Assembly (NCBI RefSeq): GCF_004358025.1
Contig: NZ_SMTL01000002.1
Coordinates: 62,001 to 126,000 of the forward strand
Direction: 5' to 3'
Source: Rhizobium deserti
Lineage (GTDB): Bacteria; Pseudomonadota; Alphaproteobacteria; Rhizobiales; Rhizobiaceae
DNA length: 64,000 bases
Position numbers and translations under genes: made by a program. How positions within the stretch are numbered: the first letter of the stretch is position 1; the number at the start of each line of letters is the position of its first letter. Shown here piece by piece: positions 26,415 to 35,297 of the stretch. Below the pieces are notes generated by a model that had not been told where the DNA came from, made no database searches, and saw only the letters and a program-made list of their open reading frames with translations.

Positions 26415-29400
26415 AGAACTCGAATATCTGGCGGAACACCCCTGGTGCAATCAGCGACAGGGGGTTGATGGAAAGCTTCGGCTTCTCGAACGGCCCCTGC
26501 AGCTTGAACGTAATCCCGAGCAGGCCGCGGTCATTGCCGTTGCCGAGAATGGCGCCGATCAGCGGCAGTTCACCAAACAGCCGGTTGAGGCCATAGGCCG
26601 GCATGAAGGTCCCGGTCATTTCCATATTGCCGCGGGCATCGCGCAGCATGCCCTGGAAGGTGGCACCGATCTGCTCGCCGCGCACCACGCCGTTTTCCAG
26701 CGACAGCGCTTCATCCTTGTAGATGAGCGCCGCAAAGCCGCGCTGGAATTTCGCCGAGCTGATGTCGATATTCTTTTTGACAGCTGAGTTGAGGCTCTCG
26801 CCGTCGCGGCCGACTGGTGTTGAAACGAGCGACTGCAGGCGCGCCTCGTCGACAAGCGAAAAGCTTCGGATGTCGACCGATCCGTTCCAGTCGGATCCAT
26901 GCGCCTTCAGACGGAGATTGAGCAGGCCGCCGCGCATATTGTTGTAGAGGTTGGTGAAGCGGACGATCGCGCCGGCGTCGCCGCTGGTAATGGAAACCGT
27001 GTTGCCCTTGCTCATCTCGCTGACGAGCGCCTGGCCGCTCTCGGTCACGGCGGAGAGGTCCGCCATGGTAATGTCTCCGTCACGAACTGAAAACAGCAGC
27101 GAGACGTTCGACAGGCTCTCATCGTTGAATCCCGTCACACGATCGAGCTTGGCCCGCAGGATTGCACCGCCGGATTCCTTGCCGTCGCCACCCAAGCCGC
27201 TGCCTTTGCCGCCCGAGCGAAGCTTGGTGATGATCGGCCGCAGATCAGCTGTCGAGCCGCCGATGGAAATGTCGTAGACGCCCTTGCTGCGCTTCACCGC
27301 CACGCTGTAGTCGTCGGCTGGCGACAGCTGCATCTTGGTAAATTCCGCCGAGGTCAAAGCACCGTCCGCAAGGGCCAGGTTGCCGCGGGCGCCAAAACCC
27401 TCCCCTTCCAGGCTGAAGTTGCGGATGTCGATGGCCTTCTCGCCCTCGCCCGATACCTCGAACTGCGCTTTGGCACGGATGCCGCTGCCCTTTGTCCATC
27501 CGATCCACGGCACAGACAGACTTGCCTTGCCAAGATCGAGCGAAACGCCCTGGCGGGTCTCGTCCAGGCGCGTCAGTTCCACGCCGATCGTCCCTTCGAT
27601 CATGTCGGACAGGCCGGGAACCAGCTTTTCCCGCTGCGCGTCGTTGAGAACCGCCTTGATGACGCGCTCGCGCTTGACGGCCGAGGCTGGATCGACCGGC
27701 TCCACGAGAAGGATATCGGCCGGCACCGTGTCGATCGTTCCCTTCGCCGTCAGCCGCGCCGACTGCGGATCCACATCCAGCACGCCGGTCAAGCCGCCGA
27801 TCTTTCGTCCCGCAATTTCCGGTGTCAGATCCACATCCGCCAGATCCACATGCGCGGACCAGATCGGCTTGGGCGGTTGCTGATCGGAAATCAGGCCCAT
27901 ATGTGCTTCGATCTTCGCCTTGGCCGAGCCTGCGAAATCCTCTGGTTTATACCCTGTGCCTCTCAGGGCGCCGATCGGGCGAAAATTGGCGAGCTCAGTG
28001 ACCGCATCGGCCGGACCGGCAATGTTTAAGGCAATGTCGGCCATCAGTGGCTTGGAATAGGCCGACGGCAGCGAGAACCGGCTGTTTTCGACCGCGACCG
28101 AACGGCCTGACGGGAAGAAGGACGCGGCCTTGGCGATATCGACCTGCAGGACCTCTCCCTTAAGCTCGAAATGTGCGGCGATGTCGCGCAAGGGCGGAAT
28201 GTCGCCCGGCAGGTTGAGGCGAGAATCGCTGAGATCGAAGCGGATCTGCAGCTCGTTGCCGTTGAGCTCCATCGGAATACCGGGACCCTTCATCCGACCA
28301 GCCGGAATGAAGACGGCGATAGAGCCGTTCGACAAATCGCCGCCGAACAGGTTGGCCATGATCCAGTCGCGCGGCTTTCGGGCCATCCAGAAGGGCCACA
28401 ATTGCTTGACGGCGGTGACTTCCATTTTCGGAAGCTGCGCCCCGAAGCTGATTTCAGGCGACTTGTCGCCGAATCGCACCCTCAACGATCCCGCCATTCG
28501 CCCGGCCGGGCTCGATACGCCCATCTGATCGAACTGCAGTTCCCGGTCGGCAGACAGGTAACGGCCTACCGCCTTCAGATCGAACTGGGTGGGCTGTTCG
28601 CCTTCATTGGCGCCCATGGCGGATCCGCCGCTGATCAGGAGGTCTAGGCCGAAACCGGGACGCTTGTCGGCCGGATCGAGCCGGTTGAGGTCGATCACGG
28701 CGCCTGTCAGGGGTAAGACCGTCGGCCCGAACCGGGCTTCGGATTTCTGGATCTCGATCGAATTTCTTTCGAAATTATAGGCGAGGTTGATGTCGGCACC
28801 GCTCAGCGTTTGGCCGATTCCGTCGAAATAGAAGTGCCCGGGTGACTGGCGCAGCGTGGCCGTCATCGAAGGCTGAGTGGCTTCCCGGGCACGCGTCGCG
28901 GCAATCTCCAGGTCGACAAAGCCCTCTATACCCTCCCTCGGCGCTCCGTCTTCTGCCCTTTGCATGAGAAAGGGCGTTACTTCCAAACCAGACAGCCTGG
29001 CCGAAAGCCCGGTGGTGACCCCGTCTACGGTGCGAGATGCGGCGACCAGAGTAGCCTTTCGGCCGCTGAGACCGACCGTGCCATTGATCTCTACCTCGCC
29101 CTGCGGACTGCGCGAAAGGTCCAGATCTTCGATCTGCAGCTTGAGTGGTTCCCGTCCGGGCGCCGCCGGCAAAACCACATCAATGCCGGATATCCGCACG
29201 GAGGCCGTGCCGCTGCGTTCGATCAGGCCGCGCGCTTCGTCGAGGCGCTCGAAGGCCTGCTCGAGCATGAGAGGTACCGCGTCGACCCGCACCTTGGAGA
29301 GCGGCATGGGGTCGCCGGCGGGCAGCTGTGCCGTCTCCAGCCGGATGTCCTGCGCCTCCATGTGCTTGATCGACACTCGACCGCCGAGCAATGCCACCGG

Positions 29401-29814
29401 ATCGATCGCCATTCGCATGGCTCCGGCGCGGCTGAGATGCTCGCCGCTGGCCTGTTCGACGATATCGACGTCGCGTGCCTCGATGGCGAGGCGAAAGCCT
29501 GAATCGAAGCGGATTACGGTCGAGCCGACGGAGGCCACGTAACGGGGTCCAATGGCATTGTTGAGTGCAGACTGCGCCCGCGCCGACAGGGCGCCGTCGA
29601 CAATTCCCCCCTCGATGGCGAAGACAGCGCTGCCAATGGCCAGTACAACGAGCATTACGAACAGGGCCAACGCCCTGCCAATCCGCTTTCCCCGTGAGCG
29701 CTGTGGCGGGCAGTGAACAATGATCGGGTCTTCTACCTGGGCGGAAGGAAGTTCATGCAGCGGGACGAGTTCTTTCCTGCTGAAGCTGATCCTTTCTCCA
29801 CGAATTTCTGCCAT
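26413..29814 (-). CDS. Giant AsmA/DUF3971 (YhdP-like) envelope protein
   Basis: This 1133-aa protein has one membrane anchor near residues 48-70 (ALFVMLVVLAIGSAVFAIEG) and a very long periplasmic part made of repeated beta-rich units. The N-terminal DUF3971 region and the AsmA-like C-terminal region (GGLLNLRLKAHGSDWNGSVD; ENGVVRGEQIGATFQGMLRD) mark it as an AsmA-clade protein such as YhdP. Members of this clade are thought to form a hydrophobic groove that carries phospholipids between inner and outer membranes. It is divergent from bcp, with 127 bases between the starts. Confidence 0.88.
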   Translation of the reverse strand: MAEIRGERISFSRKELVPLHELPSAQVEDPIIVHCPPQRSRGKRIGRALALFVMLVVLAIGSAVFAIEGGIVDGALSARAQSALNNAIGPRYVASVGSTVIRFDSGFRLAIEARDVDIVEQASGEHLSRAGAMRMAIDPVALLGGRVSIKHMEAQDIRLETAQLPAGDPMPLSKVRVDAVPLMLEQAFERLDEARGLIERSGTASVRISGIDVVLPAAPGREPLKLQIEDLDLSRSPQGEVEINGTVGLSGRKATLVAASRTVDGVTTGLSARLSGLEVTPFLMQRAEDGAPREGIEGFVDLEIAATRAREATQPSMTATLRQSPGHFYFDGIGQTLSGADINLAYNFERNSIEIQKSEARFGPTVLPLTGAVIDLNRLDPADKRPGFGLDLLISGGSAMGANEGEQPTQFDLKAVGRYLSADRELQFDQMGVSSPAGRMAGSLRVRFGDKSPEISFGAQLPKMEVTAVKQLWPFWMARKPRDWIMANLFGGDLSNGSIAVFIPAGRMKGPGIPMELNGNELQIRFDLSDSRLNLPGDIPPLRDIAAHFELKGEVLQVDIAKAASFFPSGRSVAVENSRFSLPSAYSKPLMADIALNIAGPADAVTELANFRPIGALRGTGYKPEDFAGSAKAKIEAHMGLISDQQPPKPIWSAHVDLADVDLTPEIAGRKIGGLTGVLDVDPQSARLTAKGTIDTVPADILLVEPVDPASAVKRERVIKAVLNDAQREKLVPGLSDMIEGTIGVELTRLDETRQGVSLDLGKASLSVPWIGWTKGSGIRAKAQFEVSGEGEKAIDIRNFSLEGEGFGARGNLALADGALTSAEFTKMQLSPADDYSVAVKRSKGVYDISIGGSTADLRPIITKLRSGGKGSGLGGDGKESGGAILRAKLDRVTGFNDESLSNVSLLFSVRDGDITMADLSAVTESGQALVSEMSKGNTVSITSGDAGAIVRFTNLYNNMRGGLLNLRLKAHGSDWNGSVDIRSFSLVDEARLQSLVSTPVGRDGESLNSAVKKNIDISSAKFQRGFAALIYKDEALSLENGVVRGEQIGATFQGMLRDARGNMEMTGTFMPAYGLNRLFGELPLIGAILGNGNDRGLLGITFKLQGPFEKPKLSINPLSLIAPGVFRQIFEF

Positions 29815-29941
29815 CAGGTTGAGAACTCATTTTTCTTCATGCGCGAACGAGCCGCGTGCGACTGATCTGGACGACACGCGGGCGAATATATACCGATTGC
29901 GGCAAATATCACTCACGATACTGGCGAAAGAAAGGAAAACC

Positions 29942-30421
29942 ATGACGGATCTGACTATGGGCGACATCGCACCAAGTTTCGAACTGCCGCGGAATGGCGG
30001 CGGTACAACGGATCTCAAAGCCTTTTGCGGAACGCCGGTCGTGCTCTATTTCTATCCGAAAGACGACACCACCGCTTGTACCAAGCAGGCGATCTCGTTC
30101 ACGTCGTTGCTCCCGGAGTTCGAGAAGGCCGGGGCCGTGGTCATCGGCGTATCCCCCGACACGGTCGCCAAGCATGACAAATTTGCCAAGAAGCATGACC
30201 TTGGCCTGATCCTCGTGTCCGACGAGGACACGGCGCTCGCCAATCGTTACGGCGTCTGGAAGGAGAAAAGCATGTACGGCCGCAGCTATATGGGCGTGGA
30301 GCGCACCACTTTCCTGATCGGCGCAGATGGCCGTATTGCCAGGATCTGGCCGAAGGTGAAGGTTGAAAGGCATGCCGAGGACGTGCTTGAAAGCGTCAAG
30401 GCGCTTCGAACGGGAGACTGA
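29942..30421 (+). CDS. bcp: Thioredoxin-dependent peroxiredoxin Bcp
   Basis: This 159-aa AhpC/TSA-family peroxiredoxin reduces organic hydroperoxides. The peroxidatic cysteine is in PKDDTTACTKQAISF. The residue five positions later, where many Bcp proteins carry the resolving cysteine, is not cysteine here, so it looks like a 1-Cys type or uses another cysteine (FCGTP, near residue 29). AAAGGA precedes ATG 29942. The DUF455 gene begins two bases after its stop, so the two are probably co-transcribed. Confidence 0.93.
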   Translation: MTDLTMGDIAPSFELPRNGGGTTDLKAFCGTPVVLYFYPKDDTTACTKQAISFTSLLPEFEKAGAVVIGVSPDTVAKHDKFAKKHDLGLILVSDEDTALANRYGVWKEKSMYGRSYMGVERTTFLIGADGRIARIWPKVKVERHAEDVLESVKALRTGD

Positions 30422-30423
30422 CC

Positions 30424-31251
30424 ATGGCGGATGAATGGGCAATCACCTCACTGCGCGGCGGAGCGACCATGGCAATCCGGTCGCCTGACCTCGATGTCAA
30501 GACGAGGCTTGCCCAGGAAACGGCGACCCGATGGTTCGAGCGCCGGCTTTCGCTGCGCTCCCCCCTCGACCCACCCCTGGCTGACCGCCCGGGGCGACCG
30601 GACAAGCCGGAGCTCGTGCCACCGAGAGCGGTTGAAAAGCGGTCGCTGCATACCACTCATGGCCGGATCGCCCTGCTTCACTCGATTGCCCATATCGAGC
30701 TGAATGCCGTGGACCTGGCGCTCGACATCGTCGCCAGGTTCGCCACCGAACCCGTGCCCCATTCCTTTTTCGACGGCTGGATGACCGTCGCCTTCGAAGA
30801 AGCCAAGCATTTCCGCATGGTGCGGCAGCGGCTTAACGAGCTCGGCGCCGACTATGGCGACATGCCGGCCCATGACGGCTTGTGGCAGGCCGCTCATTCG
30901 ACCCGCAACGATCTGACCGCCCGGCTGGCAGTCGTCCCGCTCATTCTGGAAGCACGTGGACTGGACGTGACGCCGTCCCTGCAGGCGAAGATGCGCGAAA
31001 CCGGCGACCTGGACAGTGCTGTCGTCCTCGACGTCATCTATAACGACGAGAAGGGACATGTTGCGATCGGCGCCAAATGGTTCCGCTTCCTCTGCGCCCG
31101 TGAGCGCAAGGATCCCGCCCAGACTTTCCAGCAATTGGTGAGGGCAAATTTCCGCGGCTCCCTGAAGGCTCCCTTCAACGATATCGCCCGTGCCGAAGCC
31201 GGGCTGACTCCCTCCTTTTACCGCTCCCTCACCTCCACCAGCAGCGCCTGA
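30424..31251 (+). CDS. DUF455 ferritin-like protein
   Basis: This is a 275-aa DUF455 protein. The N-terminal block TRWFERRLSLRSPLDPPLAD and the metal-ligand pattern of ferritin-like folds (HSIAHIELNAVDLALD; TVAFEEAKHFRMV; YNDEKGHVAIGAKWF) are all present, predicting a di-iron helical bundle. Biochemical function is unestablished. It sits two bases behind bcp, suggesting a link with oxidative stress or metal handling. Confidence 0.9.
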   Translation: MADEWAITSLRGGATMAIRSPDLDVKTRLAQETATRWFERRLSLRSPLDPPLADRPGRPDKPELVPPRAVEKRSLHTTHGRIALLHSIAHIELNAVDLALDIVARFATEPVPHSFFDGWMTVAFEEAKHFRMVRQRLNELGADYGDMPAHDGLWQAAHSTRNDLTARLAVVPLILEARGLDVTPSLQAKMRETGDLDSAVVLDVIYNDEKGHVAIGAKWFRFLCARERKDPAQTFQQLVRANFRGSLKAPFNDIARAEAGLTPSFYRSLTSTSSA

Positions 31252-31342
31252 TTGCCTCCATTAAAGCCTTTGTTAACCATAAGCCTGTCTATTGCCAGCA
31301 ACAGAACTGTCAGCGGACGAGTCGCTTCTGCGAGGGATACAG

Positions 31343-32638
31343 GTGGCGTACGGGACCGGAAACAAGGTGTTTGGCAAACGGCCGCAACAGCACGTCCTCA
31401 TTCTGGCCAGTGGCGACAGGATCCGCCACATGGCGATCCGCCCTTGGATGGCGGCCCTCGCCGTCTGCGTCCTCGGTAGTCTCGTCATCGGCTATCTCGC
31501 CGCCACCTCCTATCTCGTCATCCGTGACGATCTCATCGGCGCGACCATGGCGCGCCAGGCGCGCATGCAGCACGATTACGAGGACCGTATCGCCGCCCTG
31601 CGCGCTCAGCTCGATCGCATTACCTCACGCCAGTTGCTGGACCAGCAGGTGATGGAACAGAAGGTGGAAAAGCTTCTCGAGCAGCAAAGCGCGCTATTTT
31701 CCCGGCATGGCAAGCTCGGCTCGTTGCTGGACCGCGCGGAGGAGTCCGGCCTGAAGCCTGCCGATGGTCTCGGCTCCAAGGCTCAGCCTTCCTCTTCGGC
31801 CGCACCCGAGCGTCAGGCAGCATTGGGAGGCGGCTTGAAAACTGTGGAAAACCTTTTGGGCAAAAAAACAGGCGCCGACACCGGATCGGCGCTCGCCTAT
31901 GCCCCGCTTCGAGAAAATCTTGCCGACCGGGCCGACCGGGTCTTTTCAAAAATCACGCTGTCGCTGAAAAGCATCGAAAAGCAGCAGATCGCCAAAATCG
32001 CAGACCTCACGGTTGGCGCTTCCCAGACGGCCGACGCTATAGCCACCATCCTGCGGCGGACCGGTGTTGAACTTGCATCCTCCTCCCCCGAATACCAGAC
32101 CGTCGGCATCGGCGGCCCCTTCGTAGAGCCCGAACTGAGATCCAGTGCCTTTGAAGCCTCGCTGGACCAGCTGGATGCTGCGCTCAGTCGTCTGGAAAGC
32201 GTCCGCGAAACCGCACGGAACCTGCCCTTCGGCAATCCGGCCCCCGGTCACGGCGTGACCAGCCGCTTCGGCAACCGCATTGATCCCTTCCTCGGGCGGC
32301 TGGCGCTCCATGCCGGCATCGACTTCCAGGCGGACAATGGCGATGAAATCAAGGCTACCGGAGCCGGCAAAGTGATCGCTGCCGGACCCGCCAGCGGCTA
32401 TGGTAATATGGTCGAGATCGACCATGGCCAGGGCATCACTACCCGCTACGGCCACATGTCGAGGATCCTGGTAGATGTCGGCGATGTCGTCGCAACCGGA
32501 GACCTGATCGGCAGGGCCGGATCGACCGGACGGGCAACGGGACCCCATGTCCATTACGAAGTGCGCCGGGATGGCAATGCGATAGATCCGATCCACTTCT
32601 TGAATGCCGGCATGAAGCTCACCACCTATCTTCAGTGA
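31343..32638 (+). CDS. M23 family metallopeptidase, membrane-anchored
   Basis: This protein of about 431 aa has an N-terminal cytoplasmic stub, a membrane helix (MAALAVCVLGSLVIGYLAAT), a coiled-coil periplasmic region (about 75-130) and a C-terminal LytM/M23 domain. The zinc ligands are in LHAGIDFQAD and GPHVHYEV, both complete, so it should be an active peptidoglycan endopeptidase. The start is uncertain: GTG 31343 has GAGGGA five to six bases ahead, while a TTG at 31292 would add 17 residues. It is not clearly linked to its neighbours. Confidence 0.88.
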   Translation: MAYGTGNKVFGKRPQQHVLILASGDRIRHMAIRPWMAALAVCVLGSLVIGYLAATSYLVIRDDLIGATMARQARMQHDYEDRIAALRAQLDRITSRQLLDQQVMEQKVEKLLEQQSALFSRHGKLGSLLDRAEESGLKPADGLGSKAQPSSSAAPERQAALGGGLKTVENLLGKKTGADTGSALAYAPLRENLADRADRVFSKITLSLKSIEKQQIAKIADLTVGASQTADAIATILRRTGVELASSSPEYQTVGIGGPFVEPELRSSAFEASLDQLDAALSRLESVRETARNLPFGNPAPGHGVTSRFGNRIDPFLGRLALHAGIDFQADNGDEIKATGAGKVIAAGPASGYGNMVEIDHGQGITTRYGHMSRILVDVGDVVATGDLIGRAGSTGRATGPHVHYEVRRDGNAIDPIHFLNAGMKLTTYLQ

Positions 32639-32699
32639 GCGACAGCCAGTATTGTCCGGCGAAGCATTGGCCGATGCAGCCAGTATAGCCGGCTTGGCA

Positions 32700-32715
32700 G
32701 AACGAATATTCGTTC
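32700..32715. promoter_or_regulatory. 16-bp perfect palindrome upstream of the helicase gene
   Basis: GAACGAATATTCGTTC is identical to its reverse complement. It lies about 135-150 bases before the helicase start and about 60 bases after the M23 stop. Its symmetry suggests a dimeric repressor site. It is not a canonical SOS box (GTTC-N7-GTTC). Confidence 0.5.
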
Positions 32716-32849
32716 ACCAAGTCATGGTCTATACGGCCCGCTTTCCTTGACTTTCAGCTATTTTGGTCCTATGTCGCGGGCCAGTTGTCGGCCGGACGCC
32801 TGTCGACTCGCGAGTTTCTCCTGGAACCGGAACGGAAACAGAATTTCCT

Positions 32850-34364
32850 TTGACCACATTTGCTGACCTTGGCCTGAGCCAAAAAGTCCTCTCCGCTGTC
32901 ACCGACGCGGGCTATACTATTCCCACACCCATTCAAGCGGGAGCTATCCCGCACGCCCTGCAGCGCCGCGATATTTGCGGTATAGCGCAGACGGGAACCG
33001 GCAAAACGGCGTCGTTCGTCTTGCCGATGCTGACGCTTCTCGAAAAAGGTCGCGCTCGCGCCCGGATGCCGCGAACCCTCATTCTCGAGCCGACCCGCGA
33101 ACTGGCGGCACAAGTGGCAGAGAATTTTGACAAATACGGCAAGAACCACAAGCTGAACGTCGCTCTTCTTATCGGCGGCGTCTCCTTCGAAGACCAGGAC
33201 CGCAAGCTTGAGCGCGGCGCCGACGTGCTGATCTGCACGCCAGGCCGCCTGCTCGACCATTGCGAGCGCGGCAAGCTGCTGATGAGCGGCGTCGAGATCC
33301 TCGTCATCGACGAGGCCGACCGCATGCTCGATATGGGCTTCATTCCCGATATCGAGCGGATCGCTAAGATGATCCCGTTCACCCGCCAGACGCTGTTCTT
33401 CTCGGCGACCATGCCGCCAGAAATCCAGAAGCTGGCCGACCGCTTCCTCCAAAACCCGGAGCGCATCGAGGTGGCCAAGCCGTCCTCGACGGCGAAGACG
33501 GTGACGCAGCGCCTCGTCGCATCCCACAACAAGGATTACGAGAAGCGTGCTGTTCTGCGAGACCTGATCAAGGCGCAGGACGACCTGAAGAACGCGATCA
33601 TCTTCTGCAACCGCAAGAAGGACGTCGCCGACCTGTTCCGCTCGCTGGAGCGCCATGGCTTTTCCGTCGGCGCCCTGCATGGCGACATGGATCAGCGCTC
33701 GCGCACCAACATGCTGGCCGGTTTCAAGGACAACCAGATCACCCTGCTCGTGGCATCCGATGTCGCGGCGCGCGGCCTGGACATTCCCGATGTCAGCCAT
33801 GTCTTCAACTTCGACGTTCCGATTCATGCGGAAGACTACGTCCACCGCATCGGCCGTACCGGTCGTGCCGGCCGCTCCGGTCGTGCATTCACGCTGGTGA
33901 CCAAGTCGGACTCGAAATATCTGGACGCCATCGAGAAACTGATCGGTGAAAAGATCGAATGGGCCAGCGGCGATCTGTCGGCCTTGCCGGCGCCGATGGA
34001 AAGCCATGAGAGTGATCGTGGCGGACGCAAGGGCCGTGATCGTGACAAGGACCGCGGCCGTGGCCGGCGCAGCGAGCCGGGTCACAAGCCTGACACGAAA
34101 AACCATGATACGAAGAATGATGATCATCAGAGCGAGCCCGAAGTGGCGCTCGTGGAAGCGAAGGTGGAAAACGTGAGACCGGAACGTAAGGCTGACAGGA
34201 AGCCCCAGAACAATGGCGGCAACCGCGACATCCGGCCTAATCCGGCCAACGACGACAACCGCCGTCGCTACCACCGCGATCACGACGATGGCCCGACTCC
34301 GGTCGGCTTCGGCGATGACATTCCCGCCTTCATGCTGATCGTCGCGAACGCCGCCAAGGCCTGA
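32850..34364 (+). CDS. DEAD-box RNA helicase (RhlE-like)
   Basis: This helicase of about 504 aa unwinds RNA duplexes in ribosome assembly or mRNA turnover. The motifs are in order: Q-motif PTPIQAGAIP, I AQTGTGKT, II VIDEADRMLD, III FFSATMP, and VI HRIGRTGRAGR. The last 140 residues are a low-complexity, basic tail (GRKGRDRDKDRGRGRR, then N/D/H-rich), typical of RhlE proteins. The N-terminus is uncertain: TTG 32850 gives the expected family start (LTTFADLGLS), while the open frame extends to 32763. A 16-bp palindrome lies upstream. Confidence 0.93.
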   Translation: MTTFADLGLSQKVLSAVTDAGYTIPTPIQAGAIPHALQRRDICGIAQTGTGKTASFVLPMLTLLEKGRARARMPRTLILEPTRELAAQVAENFDKYGKNHKLNVALLIGGVSFEDQDRKLERGADVLICTPGRLLDHCERGKLLMSGVEILVIDEADRMLDMGFIPDIERIAKMIPFTRQTLFFSATMPPEIQKLADRFLQNPERIEVAKPSSTAKTVTQRLVASHNKDYEKRAVLRDLIKAQDDLKNAIIFCNRKKDVADLFRSLERHGFSVGALHGDMDQRSRTNMLAGFKDNQITLLVASDVAARGLDIPDVSHVFNFDVPIHAEDYVHRIGRTGRAGRSGRAFTLVTKSDSKYLDAIEKLIGEKIEWASGDLSALPAPMESHESDRGGRKGRDRDKDRGRGRRSEPGHKPDTKNHDTKNDDHQSEPEVALVEAKVENVRPERKADRKPQNNGGNRDIRPNPANDDNRRRYHRDHDDGPTPVGFGDDIPAFMLIVANAAKA

Positions 34365-34373
34365 ATCTCTTCC

Positions 34374-34787
34374 GTGTCTCGCCCCGGTATCGATTTCCCC
34401 GGTGTCGGAGCCGGTCTCGTCATCATGCGAGATGATGGTAAGGTCCTGCTTTACCGTCGCCTCAAGGCGCCTGAAGCCGGATACTGGAACATTGTCGGCG
34501 GCAAGGTTGATCTCATGGAACCTTCCGCCGAGGCTGCCCGCCGTGAGGCGGAAGAGGAGACCGGCCTCAAGATCGGCCAAGTCGACTTCCTCTGCGCTGC
34601 CGAACAGATCATCGCGGCCGATCGGCAGCATTGGGTGTCGCTGATTTATCTCACCCGTGATTTCACCGGCAATGCCGCTTTAACGGAACCTGACAAGCTT
34701 TCAGATTTCGGCTGGTTTTCGCCCCAGGAAGCACCGGCGCCCATTTCGGCCTTCGCGGAACAGGCGTTCAAACATCTCAGTACCTGA
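34374..34787 (+). CDS. NUDIX hydrolase
   Basis: This 137-aa NUDIX protein hydrolyses a nucleoside diphosphate-linked substrate. The Nudix box G-x5-E-x7-REAEEETGL is complete within residues 44-66 (GGKVDLMEPSAEAARREAEE, then ETGL). The start is GTG 34374, nine bases after the helicase stop, so it may be co-transcribed. The substrate is not predictable from sequence alone. A hairpin follows its stop. Confidence 0.9.
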   Translation: MSRPGIDFPGVGAGLVIMRDDGKVLLYRRLKAPEAGYWNIVGGKVDLMEPSAEAARREAEEETGLKIGQVDFLCAAEQIIAADRQHWVSLIYLTRDFTGNAALTEPDKLSDFGWFSPQEAPAPISAFAEQAFKHLST

Positions 34788-34795
34788 CGGAAAAA

Positions 34796-34824
34796 GCCGC
34801 TCCGGCATTACCGAAGCGGCGGTC
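34796..34824 (+). terminator. Hairpin terminator candidate
   Basis: GCCGCTCCGG pairs with CCGAAGCGGC (one mismatch) around CATTA, followed by GGTCTT. The T-run is weak. It lies nine bases past the NUDIX stop. Confidence 0.5.
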
Positions 34825-34961
34825 TTGATGAAAATCGATTTGGCCCTTATCGCAGATGCAACAACAAGCCAGTTGGCGAGGGCGCATCCCCACTACGCGT
34901 TGACGTTACCGGACCTATCTGGTGCATCAATACGCGAAATCTGCCGCTATCCGTAATCCGT

Positions 34962-35294
34962 TCAGGTGCCATGTTTCTCATTAGCCCTGAGCGCAGCGGC
35001 GAATGCCAGATGAACCCACTTCGCCATGGCGTCGGGGTCGTCATAAGCCTCGTCCGGCGTCGTCCAGTAGGGCATCGGCACGGCATTGCCCTTCTTGTTC
35101 TGATAGACCTAGCGCCGCGCTCCCGCCGCTTCGAATTCCGAAGCGGTCGTCTCGTCCGCTTTCAGGAGAATGTCGCCCCTCATGTCGATGGCGATGATCA
35201 GCCCCTGATGATAAATTCCCTTGCCGCCGAACATTCGGCGGATGGTGACCGGCCCCAGTCCCGCAAACATTTCCTCAATATCCGCCGTGTCCAA
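34962..35294 (-). pseudogene. TfoX N-terminal-domain protein interrupted by an amber codon
   Basis: The frame reads TADIEEMFAGLGPVTIRRMF from codon 3, then GGKGIYHQGLIIAIDMRGDI, a typical TfoX_N start. At codon 62 a TAG stands exactly where the family has tryptophan (...GARR-stop-VYQNKKG). The same frame then continues PMPYWTTPDEAYDDPDAMAK and ends with TGA at 34962-34964. Without the TAG it would be a normal 110-aa TfoX_N protein. No frameshift is needed; one G-to-A change (TGG to TAG) explains it. The start TTG 35294 lies just after the upstream gene's stop, behind GGAG. TfoX_N proteins have no settled function in rhizobia. Confidence 0.85.
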
Positions 35295-35297
35295 GTC

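Noticed and set aside
32769..34631. Minus-strand open frame of 620 codons over the helicase
   Set aside because: The sense strand has all helicase motifs in order; the antisense frame has no domain and no SD.
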